Assembly (NCBI GenBank): GCA_037013495.1
Contig: CM072806.1
Location: 992,001 to 1,056,000 of the forward strand
Direction of reading: 5' to 3'
DNA length: 64,000 nucleotides
Source: Hippophae tibetana
Lineage: Eukaryota > Streptophyta > Magnoliopsida > Rosales > Elaeagnaceae
Shown: positions 1-12,539 of the stretch, one piece after another
How positions within the stretch are numbered: position 1 is the stretch's first letter
Layout of the letters: every line of letters begins with the position of its first letter
The notes under the pieces: generated by a model
What the model was told of the DNA's origin: nothing
What the model saw: only the letters and a program-made list of their open reading frames with translations
Databases searched by the model: none
Position numbers and translations under genes: made by a program

Positions 1-231
1 GCATAATGCACAAATTTAGTTGTCTATCTTTATGTTATATTGGAATGTTAGTAACATTTTGTTCACTCTTTTCTTATTTTAGGCACCTGTCATATATTAA
101 TCTATTTCAGTTTATTTTGTTTGTGAGTTTCAGTTCTTGAGTTATAATTTGTTGTTTGAAAGCTATGGTTATCCATGAATATCCCTGATTCTAATGAATT
201 ATTGTTGTTGTTTTTCCCCTTTCTTTTCCAG

Positions 232-3200
232 ATAAGACTTCATATAATTGCCATGCATGAACTTTGTGAATACTCAAAAGGAGAAGGCTTTTCAGAGGGA
301 TTTGATGCCCACCTTAATATAGAACAGATGAATAAAACATCAGCTGAATTGTTTCAAATGTATGATGATCACAGAAAGAAAGGAATTAACATTCCTACAG
401 AAAAGGAGTTTCGAGGTTATTATGCCCTTCTCAAGCTAGACAAGCATCCTGGATGTATAGTAAGTCATTTGAGTAGGCACTCTGTTACCTGTTTTGTTCA
501 GTTTTGTTGTTACCGACGAAAATAAGACATTTGTACTAGGTTGAACCTGCAGAGCTCTCTCTGGATCTAGCAAAGATGACATCAGAAATACGACAAACCA
601 AGGAGGTGTTATTTGCTCGTGATGTGGCAAGGTGGTTGTTCACTTTTGAATATATTTCCTAGTTATGGTATAAATCATGGTCTAATTGTTGGGCTTCTAT
701 AGAGCTTGTAGAACTGGTAACTTTATTGCCTTTTTCCGGCTGGCAAGGAAAGCAAGTTATCTTCAAGCATGCCTAATGCATGCACACTTTGCTAAGGTAC
801 AAATTATTTTGCTCATTTTCCTTTTTATTTTCTTTTGAATTTTTGCATCTTCTCTGCTGATAATTATCTTTTTCAGAGGATCTTTCAATTTAAGGGTTTG
901 TAAACTAATCTGTAATGGAATTTGAAGGCAATCAAAAATACATGGAATAGGAAAATGGAATGATCTTTTCCATTAATGTGTTTGCTTGCTTTTAGAAAAC
1001 TGGAATCAAGAACAAATTACATTGCTTAAATTTATTAAAAAATAGTATTTAATTAAATTTTACTAAAATATCCCACATAAGGATAAAAAAAATTTATTGT
1101 CAGGGTAATTTGATGTACATGACAAACAAGTTGACGATCCTCACATGTTGGAAATCAGTAACTTAATTCCCAATATTTATATGGAGCCTTGATTCCTTAA
1201 AGTCTTATTTTGTAAATAAACAAGTGAAATGAAATCATTAATGGTAACTTAATTACTGTTACGGATGAGTAAACACAAATAATATATGAATAGTAGACCA
1301 TATACAAACTGTTAGTCCACTGTGTGTAACACATATAGCAGAAAATTTATCTACCTACAACTTACTATGGGTAATGGCAGAGCCAAATGGGGCACTTTAT
1401 CGAAGATTTATAATCCATCCCTTGTATATGATATGGCTTGGCCAATAAATTACCTTGTACGTCTTTTTTGTCAAGTCTTCCAGAATATCAAACTGATACC
1501 ATTTATAAGTTCATAGTGGTGCTCAATTCATTTGTTTAAGGACATATATTTAAATTTGTGCATGCCAATCCATGTTTTTTACAATCTCAAGGAGGTGGAG
1601 CATTTGTTAGAGTGAGTGAAGCAAAATTTCTGAGCAATGTGGGCTCAAAATGTTTTTAACATTAACTAGTTTGTCAATACTATTATTCTCAATATTGGAG
1701 CAATTTACTCATTATTAATATTTATATTGTTGCTGTTGTACAGGTAAGTTGTTGTTTCTTCTTACCTTTTTCGGCCACTGCAAATGAAACAAGACATGCG
1801 TCTTTGTTTCTCTATCATAAATATTTAATAAGCAACTAATAAAGAATGCACCCAGATACACATTTATTGTGATGGTCTGATGTTTTATGCTACTTTGAGC
1901 AGTTACGGACACAAGCGCTTGCTTCTCTACATGCTGGTTTGCAGAATAATCAAGGGCTCCCTGTTTCACATGCTTCAAAGTGGTTAGCAATGGAGGTAAA
2001 AAAAATTGGTTTGATCTGCAATTTTTTTCATTTTACCCTTGACTGGGGTCCTGTTTCTGATTTTCTTATGTTTCTCCTGTTGTTGAAATTAGGAAGAGGA
2101 TATGGAAAGCCTTCTAGACTATCATGGGTTCCTGATAAAGGTATATGAAGAGCCGTATATGGTGAAGGGCGGACCATTTTTCAATGGTGATAAAGACTAC
2201 CCTACTAGGCGCTCTAAACTAGTCAATATGAAGAAATCGGGAAATATAATGGAGGATGTGTTCCAGTCTACTCAAGTAGCTTCATTACCTACTAAAGAAC
2301 CAAATGAAATTAAGATGGTCAAGACCACTAAAAGTTATCAAAAAGGTGATCCGTCGGGTCAAACAGAAACTTTTGTTCCACACCCTGAAGTATCTAATGA
2401 TGTCCATGCAATTGAAAAAGAAATGTCTGATTATGAAACCATAACTTCCCTAAAAGAATACAAAAAATTCTCCCCAATTACTGAGACACCAGGAGTTAGT
2501 CAGCAGGATGAAGAGGACTCTCAGTTGCCTGGTATCGGTTCATTCTCGTGGGGTTTCTCATTACCTATGGCACATCATGTCAAAGATGTTGGTGAGGCAA
2601 CACCAAGTAATGACACTATTCTTATAGATTCTTCATGGAGAAAAATGGATCATCACTCTGAAGGAATGGCACTACAAGTTGTGTCAAAAACAACTTTGCC
2701 AGAGAGGTATCCAGATTATGCTACTGAGAACTCAATGCCTCAAAATTTGATTGATAGATTGGAAGAGGAAGAATCTCCAGATATTCCTCAGCAAAATGAA
2801 ACTGATGATATTATGATGCAAAATCAACTTGAAGAAATTGCTGAGGCAAAACTTAAATTGATTCTAAGGTTGTGTCATATTCTTCCCCGGTGCCAATGAG
2901 ATTTGTTTTTATAAGAGATTGTTATCTTACCATGTACCTCATTCTTCCTGCATTTCCTCATTCAGGCTATGGAAGCGGCGTTCTTCAAACCTGAGGGAGT
3001 TACGTGAACAGAGGCAGTTAGCTGCAAGTGCTGCACTAAATTCATTGTCATTGGGCCCACCAATTCAACTGAGAAGAGATGTAAGCCATTTGATTCCTAG
3101 CAACTTATGTGTGGTTGCTTAAGATGATTTTTATCCTTGCTAAGTAATAGTAAAAATAAGAAAATGCTATTGTTTTTACTTTTTTGCTACTATGCTAAGT

Positions 3201-5360
3201 CTCTTTAATTTTTTTTCTTTGTTCCTTTGTATTCGTTGGAACAATGCTGTGAAAATTATGCATTAAATACATATTACTACATGTTCAATATGCTTTAGAT
3301 AATACCTGTAAGAGAAGCTACTAACAAAATTCCTCTCCTTGTTCTTCATCCCTTTTTGTTACCTTAATCAACTGCATGAAGCTATTATAGAATGAGAATG
3401 AAGTTTTTAAGTTTTATTTATTTTATTTTTTGACAGGAAAGAAATGTTGTGCATAAAGTTCGCTCGGTATTATTGTTTAATGCACTTCCTTTTAATGGGT
3501 AGACAAGGAAGATGTTAATAGTATATTTTTGACTTCATCTCTTGTTTCCTAAACATATTTGGTTCCCTTGTGCAGCAACCAAGTGCTTCTTGTGAGTTTG
3601 ACATTGACCAAGTTTTGGGGGAGAGATGTAAAAGGCTTGAAAAATCCTGGTCAGAGGTTAATGTTTCAGAAGAAATAGCAGGTACCCTAAGTAAAAGAAA
3701 CCCCGATGCTCAATGTTTGTGCTGGAAAATTGTGGTGTGCTCTCAGATGAATAACATACAAGGAGACTTACTGGAACAGAGGAACCAAAATTCCCATTTG
3801 GCTGCAGCTTCATGGTTGCATTCAAAACTTATGCCTTCCATCAAAAATGATGGGAATTTGCTAATTTCATGTTCAGGACTTGCAATATGGAAAAAGTGGG
3901 TTTCTAATCCGTCTGGTACAGATATAAGTAGCTGTTTTTCTGTGGTTAAAGATTCAAATTCTGAAAATGTAATAGAGACTATGTCTGGTGCAAGTGCCCT
4001 TTTGTTCCTTGTATCTGGAAGCATCCCATGGAAATTTCAGAAAGAGCAGCTCCATAAGCTTTTGACATCTATACATCCTGGTTCCTGCTTGCCCCTTCTG
4101 ATCTTAAGTGCTTCATACAAAGACAAGGTTTCAGATGCTTCTGTAATTTTTGATGAATTGAGTCTTCGTGATATTGGCAACTCACGAATAAGCAGCTTTA
4201 AGGTTGTTCCACTTATTGAAAATGAGCAAATTAGACAGTTGGATGGGTTTTTCAGTGACAAACAATTGAGGGAGGGATTACGATGGTTAGCAAGTGAATC
4301 ACCATTGCAGCTTAAACTATACCACATGAAAACACGTGATCTCGTGCTCATCCACTTGAATTCATCACTGGATGCACTAGACAGGATGAATGACCATGAA
4401 GTAAGCGTCAATGCCTGTGTCTCAGCCTTCAATGAAGCGTTGGACCAATCACTTGTGGAAATTATTACTGCTGCCAAAGCGAATCCCATCAATTGGCCAT
4501 GCCCCGAGATTGCTTCTTTGGAGGATTTAAGCAATGAGCATAGAATTTTAAAGGCACACTTGCCAAGCATTGGGTGGAGATCAAGTGAGAAAATTGCCGA
4601 TCTAGTTTCTGCAGTAGAGAATTGTAAACTTCCAATTTTCCCTGATGACTTATCCTGCTTGTCCAGTGGTTCAAATACTAAAAGTGAGATTGAGAACCAC
4701 AGAAGGCAAGTTGAACATAGCTTGATCAGATTCCTATCACAATCTAGTAAAATCATGGGACTGACGTTTGCCGCTGAAGAGGCTCACGTAATGCTGCAAA
4801 GATGTTCTCAACTTGAGCTCCGTGACTCTCGCTTCTACATTGTTCCAAAGTGGGTGATGATTTTTCGAAGGATCTTCAATTGGCGGTTAACGAGTCTAGC
4901 TAGTGGAGCCATCTCTGAGGCTTATATTTTGGAGCCTCCAATTGTTACTTCAGCTTTTGATAATCTAGATGATTTGGCCACTGCATGGAATGATTCTTCA
5001 GCTTATTGTTTGACCCACCCATCTCTAGATGAAATGATTGAGATGGTTTGCAACCCCTTACACCGAAACGATCAACCACTTCCAGGAGCCAACCAATTTC
5101 TTCTGGAAATGGTCCCCAGTGGTGAAGCTTGTGAGCAAGCTGGCACAGATGAATCCATGGATAATGAACCGAGGTTTTTGCAAGATGGTAAATTAGATGT
5201 TGCTGATGAAACTAGGATGAACTACGAATCAAACAATACTGATAGAGAAATAGTAGTAACCAGCACTTCAAACAAGGAAGCTGATAAATTAAGCATCATG
5301 TTGGAGAAATGTAACATAGTACAGAACAAGATAGAGGAGAAGCTGTCTATTTACTTCTAA
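232..5360 (+). CDS. SAC3B: SAC3/GANP-family mRNA export scaffold, SAC3B-like (3' part; 5' end lies outside the window)
   Basis: Seven exons can be joined in frame: 232-459, 540-631, 703-796, 1903-1995, 2093-2868, 2966-3080 and 3576-5360 (TAA). They give about 1060 C-terminal residues. The first three to four exons carry the conserved SAC3/GANP (PCI-like) helical domain, with stretches such as HELCEYSKGEGFSEGFDAHL, EFRGYYALLKLDKHPG and FFRLARKASYLQACLMHAHF. The remainder is the long plant-type C-terminal region, and the last exon is 1.8 kb without an intron. In yeast and plants SAC3 proteins scaffold the TREX-2 complex, which couples transcription to mRNA export at the nuclear pore. Family assignment is firm. 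The choice of SAC3B over a paralogue rests on remembered similarity. Positions 1-231 look intronic, ending in an acceptor AG at 230-231. No frameshift or internal stop is seen. Confidence 0.9.
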
Positions 5361-6520
5361 GAGGAATGTTAAGACACATCTCTTTACAATTCTCGTCATC
5401 ATGTTGTAACAAGTCTTTATCTTTCACAGCTTAGCTAGAGGAAGTCCTTCATGTCCAGGAATAGGTGAGAGTTTCTATTGACATTACTCTGTACAGATTG
5501 AGTAAAAAATGAGATCCAGTAACCAGCACTTCAAAGTTATAGCAACTATGGCCATTTTCCTTTCCTATTAAAAAATTCTTACACATTCAGCACATTTGCA
5601 CATAATTTTGCACCTAAGTCACTTCTATGGTTTCATATGGTAGATTTATTTAGAAAAATGAACCACTTTACTATTTTTCAATATAATTCTATTACTTGTC
5701 AGGATAAAAGTGTAGTTGTAAAAGTATCTGTAAATTTTTTTATGTTCTTAGCATTTCTTATTTTATTAAACAGATGCTATTCATTAAAGATATATGTGAC
5801 AAGTATATCCAAGAAATTGTACTTATGTGTACCTTTTTATAAAATAAAAGATTTAAGATATACCACCTAAAAACAAACATTCTATAGTGTACATTTTTTT
5901 TATGAAGAAAGGGACCTAAGCATCACCCACCTTTACCGCAAGACCTTGGTTATACTTTTCCATGTGATTGAGAGTTATCATCAATAGAATGTACTGATTC
6001 AGTGACATTCATTTATTGATGTTGTAAATCTAACATATGATCATGTTCAATGTCTTTCACAGTGTCTCCAACTGTCAATTGTTGGTTTTGAAAACATTTT
6101 TAATAATAATAATTGGATTTTTACGAATAACAATTGAATTTTTTTAAATTTAAATAATTAGATATTTGATACTCAATGATTAATAATTTAACTAATAAAA
6201 AAAATAATTTGATATCTTTTTAAGTGAGGAATTGATACCATAATATTTCAAGATCTTTTAATTGATCACGAACATAACGTATAACATGTATAGATATTCT
6301 TATAAATTAAATTAAACAAATAAAAATTTAACCTTTTTCTAAAGCTTATATGTACAAGTATATTTTCTTAACACAAAAATTTGTCACAAAGTATTTGACT
6401 CTCAATTGAGTATAAAATATTCTCTTAAATTTTAATATAGAATTCAAAAATTGAACTCAATTGAGCTTAGGATTTTTTCCCCTAAATTTTAATATATAAT
6501 TCAAAAATTCTCGTAACCCT

Positions 6521-6650
6521 AATGTGGCCCATAGGTTGCCTATATATAGGGTGACTTTAGCTGGCATAAATTAATTCAACAATATCATAATTCAACAATG
6601 TGGCCCATAGGTTGCCTATATATAGGGTGACTTTAGCTAGCATAAATTAA
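6521..6650. repeat. Direct duplication, 76-bp spacing, of a TATA-containing block
   Basis: A block of about 54 bp starting AATGTGGCCCATAGG occurs at 6521-6574 and again at 6597-6650. The copies are almost identical (one visible G/A difference). Each holds CCTATATATAGGGTGAC, which looks like a TATA box of an LTR or promoter. No gene starts just downstream, so a decayed LTR promoter is the best guess. Confidence 0.75.
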
Positions 6651-7984
6651 GAAAACAATCTCCTAATTCAACTCAACTTTGGTCTTTTGGTCACAACCAA
6701 ACTTGTGTACAAACATGAATCATATTCCCACCTAAGTAGGTGCTACACACGTAAGGGATTTAATCCCTTTAGGATCGTCAAATTTAATTTATTTCAAATT
6801 AAATTAAAACATATTTAATCCATTAATTAATTTTAATTTAAAAATTACTAAAATACTATTACTTATCTAATAAGCTTACTACATGAATACATTCCCTAAT
6901 TATATAATCCAAATAAATAATCCGTAATTTAATTAATCTAAAGAAATAAATATGTGATTTGAAAAAATATTATTTTATCTTTACATATTTATATAACATT
7001 TATGATACTCATTAAATACCCATATATAAAAATATTTTTTTTATGAAACAATTAATTCATAATTAATACTTTATTCCTTGAAATATAACATCTTTGAATC
7101 GTTGTTACGAGATGGACTTTATAATTAATGAAAGCATGAGTTCAAACAAAATAAAATTAACACTTAATAAACTCCTTAATTGAACATATGTTTGGACCTT
7201 GCCACAAATTAACCCAAGAGGGAAATGATGCCCCAAACTAATATTCCGATTTATTTGCGACCTTAACTAGATGCCCTAGATGCCCTGCACTAACTTGAAA
7301 GGACCTGGTAACTTGTTGGTTCAAACTATGGATTAACAACGTATCAAAAATGTCTTGTTATAATCAATTCGAATTAAATTTATTTATTTTTAATCTAAAT
7401 CTAATCTAATAATATTTTGGAAGAGAATTTAAATACTTGAGATTTTAGTGATTTATAATGAAAAGTAAAAATTAGATAACTGAATGAGATTTTATATTCT
7501 CTTTCATTTAAAGAATATATATATATATATGTATGTATTACATCTCACATGTGTGACATGATACGTACATAACGACCTAATTATACTTGATAAAATTACA
7601 CACAAATTAATTTAAATAGAAAACAATTTGTTTAAAAAGTTACATTATTAAGTTGTTTATATACAGATAGAAAAAGATTGTAATGCATAGATGATCTAGG
7701 TTTTTAAGTAACTTATTGCTAATGGAGAGAGATGATCACGATCACATCAGAATCTTATACTTTCACCAAATCTTAACATCTATGACATGGCAATTGAATA
7801 ATAAGATATTACTATCGAGATTTACGTTTTATCAAACTCTTATCCAAGCCATTATTAAACTAACCTTGTAACCTAATCTTGATATCTATATTTATTAAAT
7901 CGTATATCTATTACATATTTAATACTAAACAGATATAATCAATACAATAAAATTTATTATTTATACTTACAATTAAAAAAAACA

Positions 7985-8330
7985 AAAGAATAAAAAATAT
8001 ACTTATACAGTTATTAAATTATTATAAATATTTATATTAATTTTTTAAGTTAAAATAATAATCTAATGTAATTATAATATGTATAATATTTAAATATAAC
8101 ATATTATAAAATAAAATATACATTTATTTATAATTTTAAAACAATTTGATCAGAATCAAATATAATAAAATATAAAATCTTTCAACCCGAATTTATTCCA
8201 AATCCAAATAGATTGTACTCTTCAATCCAAATCTAATCTAATTATAAAAATTTTAAATCCAATCAGATCCCATGAATCATCCAGATTTTTCAATTTAAAT
8301 AGATTTATCGGCTTATTTGCTTACCCTTAG
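7985..8330 (+). repeat. AT-rich dispersed repeat, copy A
   Basis: Shares a core with copies at 13855-14200, 50530-50860 and, inverted, 41225-41530. The core reads roughly TAATTATAATATGTATAAT, then TTTAAATATAA, then AAATATACATTTATTTATAA. A tail follows that is rich in AATCCAAAT and AATCTAAT motifs. No coding capacity was seen. The family identity is unknown. Confidence 0.6.
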
Positions 8331-8453
8331 ATAAAACTAACATCCTAACGTAGGGTAATGAATGCCCAACCAATGTAATTTGTAAATAAACTTGGCATAT
8401 ATCATGCTTGATGTAACTAAATCACTCTGGCCAACAATTCATTTACAAATTAA

Positions 8454-8488
8454 GCATTCAAATGCTCTACCACTGAGCTATGGTCCCC
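8454..8488 (-). pseudogene. 5' half of a tRNA-Cys gene (relic)
   Basis: On the minus strand the 35 bases start GGGGACCATAGCTCAGTGGT and run through the A box and D arm to GCATTTGAATGC, the start of the anticodon arm. They match the beginning of plant tRNA-Cys as remembered. The anticodon loop, T arm (no GGTTCGAATCC box) and acceptor 3' strand are absent. This is therefore a truncated copy that cannot fold into a tRNA. Confidence 0.65.
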
Positions 8489-8830
8489 ATACAAATTAAG
8501 AAATACATAGAAATGGAAATGCAAAAATTAATAATAACAGTAGAATGAATCTATCCAAAACTTAAGGATTCTTGGAAAGCATAAACTATTGCAATAATCA
8601 GAAACATGAACATTCTAACCTAAAATTTCGAGGATGAAAATTCTTGTATTTCAATATGCTTGGATTAGCAGATTGCAGGAAGTAGCTGAAGGAGAACAGT
8701 AAAATCTTCTCCTTTAGATATACATTTGGCCAGGTAAAGTTTGACAGAGAACACTAGCAAGAGAGCTGGGGACTAGGGAACAAGTAAGCCTTGTATATGT
8801 GCAACTAGCAGCTTTTGTTGCCAGCTGAAT

Positions 8831-11800
8831 TCACCACTTGCCCACAACCTGTTACCAGTCAAAAATTGGACTTCGTATTCAAACATCTTGGCTGGACCCA
8901 GTAGACCAGCTATGTTACATAGACTTTTCAATTTTCATGAAGTAGCCATGTCTATGCAACACAGCGTGAACATGAACGTGGGTAGGGATACACAATACTC
9001 AAATTTGGTGAAAATCTACAAAAGATTGAGAAAAATAGGTGATCGACACTAGAACATGTAACTAAAAATTTACGACAATTGGTATCCTAAAAGAGTCCGT
9101 GTAATATAGTTAAAATAATCCATGCAATTAGTTACTATAATCGCCATGAAGGAACGATCGAGGACAATCAATTTTATGGTAAAGATAATGTTATGCAACT
9201 TTTACGTTGTGATACCGTTAGTAAAAAAAGACAAGGAAATGTGAGGTAGCTTCATAGTGACTTCTCAGCTATTTTACTGCAGTAACAGAAACGAAACAAA
9301 AAAGGAAATAAAATGTCAGATTGGTTGTTCATTACATGAACCCGAGAGGCCCAACTCTCGGTAAAGTAAACAATTAACAATCAAAACATCATAGAGACTG
9401 AGACCTACCACTTCCAAAGGCCTCGGATGTGTCGGAGATGGAACAATGATAGCTGGGCTTCTATTTGCTGAGACCCCATACTGGCAAGAATGTGGATCTG
9501 AGAAGTCACTTAATGAACGATAAAATTTTGATCCACTTTCAAAAGATCTCTCAGAAGTTGCTTTGGATATTTTAATTTCAGGTTTACTATCGATCCCACT
9601 TGATCCATCTGCAGCATCTTCACCTGACTAATAACAAAAAAAAATAAGATGACAAGTACAAGCAACTGATGGGAACATAAAGGATAGAGCCTCCCTATTG
9701 CTCTAGTATTACACAACTTTTTCAATTAAAGTAGCTGCTAAAAACGAACATTAATATACTCCTATAATTTAATCGTCACATATTCAGAGCGGCACTGAGT
9801 CTAAAACAAAAACAGTCATGTCTAAAAGATTTTAACATAAACAGTGATTCAAAGTCTGTGTCACTTGTTACGCAAACAAAATCAATGCACCGAAAATGTA
9901 TGTCATTGAAACTATCTCTACCCCACATCACTCCAGCTGGAGATGGAAATCAAAATGACAATAAAGAGAGGATTGAGCCTCAAACGAAAAAGATAAATGA
10001 GCAAATAAAAAAGATAAAACTATAATTTAAAAAAAATCATACATTATTCAAGCCTTTGATATGCACAATTATGATTGTTATATCATCTGTTCGATTTTCA
10101 TGATCCAGCCATAGTTTATATGATTCTCCAACAATAGCAGCACATGCATCTCGAGGATCTGTATATCTTGCCACCTACATTAAGAAAGTCAACAAAGCTC
10201 ATTAATGCAGGGAAGAACTAAAAAGGGCAGGTCCAGATAATGATGAGAATTTCAACACACAATAAAAATCTTTAACACCATATATACATACGCACTATTA
10301 AGCCAGAAGAATCTTACTAACCAAATAATGCAAAAAAAATTATGAGCCCAACAATGTTATCAAATTATGTTTACTCCTACGTAACTAGAAATGCTAATTA
10401 CACTCTAAGTCAATATCGGTTTTCCAACAAGAAAACTCAAATTACTACCTTAATGTTAATGGTACTAATACAATGAACAAGCCAAAAATGATGCATAACA
10501 AACCAACTTAAAATGCTTTAAACCGTAATTGAGAGATATTCAGATAGCAAAATCTCTCTAAAGGTAATCCTTAATGTTTCCTCCTAATATTATAAGAGCA
10601 ATAAGAATGATATTATATCATAACGATTTTCATACTGCTAGTACAGCTGCTCAATATGTTTCATGATATAGCGTAAACAGATCTACTGACACTTCGTAGT
10701 GAAATACTAGAAAAGGACAAATTCTCATTGCCTTACCACAATTTAAAACATGCACATGAATTCAACAGGTAAGGAAAATACACTCAATTTGACAAGATAA
10801 AAGAATGGACTTAAAAGTCAACAAATAAATGCTGACACATGTTTTTGACAAAAGAGAAAAGAAACCCATTGACAAGTGTTAACATAAGAGTGAATATCTT
10901 AATTGATTGTTACCATATTGACAACAGCTTGGCTTGACAGGAACTCGAACACCCCATCACTTGCAACAACAAAGAAAAGATGGTTAGGTGTAAGCTGAAC
11001 CATTGACACTTCTGGATCAGCAACAACACCAATCCTCTCTGCCATACTATCACCTACACTCCTTGTAAATGCAGTCCCAGGATACAAACCATCAGGAAAC
11101 CACAACCTCGGAGGATCATTTCCTTCGGTCTCTTCATTGCCCCAGCTCTGAATATCTGGATCCTTAAGCCCTTCCACTTGATCAACACTCAATACCCTGG
11201 CACCACAATGCTTCACTCTCTCACATTCATCTTTCCTAAACGGTGTCTGATCACAAGACAAGTCCTGAGCAACAATTTGATTCCCATCTTTCACACCAAG
11301 CACTGCTCTAGAATCACCCACATTGGCAACAACAAGAGTGTCCCCGATAACAAGCACGTTAATAGATGTAGTACCACTCATGGAATCATCAATATCACTA
11401 TTATGCAATTCATCATTGGTAGTTATAAATGCTGAATTATAAGCTTTTAAAGGATCGTCTAACAATGTGGGGTCATTTTCCAGTATTTCAACTAACCTGT
11501 CCTTAACAAAATTGGAACACTCAGTACCAAATTGGCCGTGTCCATCAAATACACCAAAGAAATGAATATTTGGGTTACCTTGAACTTGTGTTCTAATGCA
11601 GAAACTGTCTTGGTTTTGTTTATCAAGTGAATCTGGGTAGTAACCTCGATGCGTGAGAACATAGTATTCCAAATGAAAGTTATGAGAAGGAACAGAAGCA
11701 TACTCAATAGACCTCTCTGTCAGTATTTGTTTCCCTTGAGCACCATAATGATTAACTTCACGGTGGTCAGGGGAATCATCATCAGAGGATCGAGGGTAAC

Positions 11801-11831
11801 GACTGCAACACTTTCCATAAACACAGCCCAT
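8831..11831 (-). CDS. Protein phosphatase 2C (PPM family), N-myristoylated type, At3g06270-like
   Basis: Four coding exons on the minus strand: 11831-10914, 10174-10043, 9627-9409 and 8848-8831, giving about 428 residues. The start was set at ATG 11831 because it gives [10 protein letters not shown], a Gly2 myristoylation and Cys3 palmitoylation signature predicting membrane attachment. All core PP2C motifs are present: VFDGHG (94-99), GTTS (153-156), GDSRAVLG (172-179), RSVGD (257-261), ASDGVFEF (290-297) and DDIT (336-339). The aspartates coordinate the two catalytic metal ions for Ser/Thr dephosphorylation. A Ser-rich tail of about 80 residues follows the catalytic domain. The final 18-nt exon (VVGKW-stop) depends on a GTAGGT donor at 9408. 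If it is not used, the frame continues about 30 residues before a stop. Substrate is unknown. Confidence 0.9.
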
Positions 11832-11863
11832 TTTCGAGCAAAAAATCAAGGGCAGAAACTAAA

Positions 11864-12330
11864 CTAACAAAACAGATTCAAGTGCAGACTAGGCGTTCGG
11901 CATATATCCTAAAAGAAACAAAGAACTTCTGAAAAGATAAGACCACAAAAACGTAAACTATGCTGAAAGTGATGAAATGGGCATTCCCCAAATTTGACAT
12001 TGGGGGACCTAAATTCGGTAATTCTACACAGAACCCATGTTTCACAAGTAAATTATTAACACAATCCAAATAAATCAACCTAGAAATTATTGCATTTGAG
12101 TTCTTTAAGCAGAAGGGGGAATAAAAGAACGCTCCAAGAAATTTCTAAAGAAAGGAAAGAGCAGACTCAATCAAAAAGAAACGAGTTTCAAGAAACCCAT
12201 TTTGGAACAATGGCTAAAGAAAACCTAAATGCAATCAGAGGGAAAAAAGTTAGAGAAAAGGGTAAAGAGATTTTGGGTTTCTTAATTCTACGCTCACAAA
12301 CAGAACGGGAGAGGTTCTCAAAAACTGTAC
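11864..12330 (-). other. Predicted 5' UTR intron of the PP2C gene
   Basis: On the minus strand a good donor (CCAAAG|GTACAG at 12331/12330) and an acceptor (TTGTTAG at 11864) flank this stretch, just upstream of the ATG at 11831. Short plus-strand reading frames here look spurious. Inferred only from splice-site patterns. Confidence 0.45.
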
Positions 12331-12522
12331 CTTTGGGGCACACGATCAAGGGCTCATGAAGAGAGCAATAGGAAGCAAAAGATAAAATAGCCCAAAACCC
12401 TAATTAAAGCGAAGAGTACCCAATATATATATATATTAGAGGACGTGTACAAATGGTGAAGAGGAAATGGGGTTTTCTGGAGAGAGATTGAGGGAGAAAG
12501 ATGCAAGATTCTAACGTTATTA

Positions 12523-12539
12523 ATATATATATATATATA
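12523..12539 (-). promoter_or_regulatory. TA-repeat, possible TATA region of the PP2C gene
   Basis: A pure TA run lies about 200 bp upstream of the predicted leader intron. A second, shorter run is near 12423-12436. Either could serve as the TATA element, or both may only be microsatellites. Confidence 0.25.

Larger units (their letters stand above)
5361..8453. other. AT-rich spacer between convergent SAC3 and PP2C genes
   Basis: No coding region is supported here. The first few hundred bases should hold the SAC3 3' UTR, but no clear poly(A) signal was singled out. About 6080-7370 reads like degraded retrotransposon LTR sequence, with a duplicated TATA-like block at 6521-6650, but matched LTR ends were not found. 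The right part contains one copy of an AT-rich dispersed repeat. Confidence 0.6.

Noticed and set aside
3438..3467. Possible 30-nt in-frame microexon in the last SAC3 intron
   Set aside because: It has AG and GT borders and fits the phase, but direct joining of 3080 to 3576 gives the family-like sequence RRDQPSASCEFDID without it.
4037..4756. Long antisense open frame (239 codons) across the SAC3 last exon
   Set aside because: It lies fully opposite well-conserved SAC3 coding sequence, has no recognisable domain and is explained by codon composition of the sense gene.
12090..12359. Plus-strand open frame of 89 codons next to the PP2C start
   Set aside because: It overlaps the predicted PP2C leader and leader intron, is lysine/glutamate-rich from A/G composition, and resembles no family.
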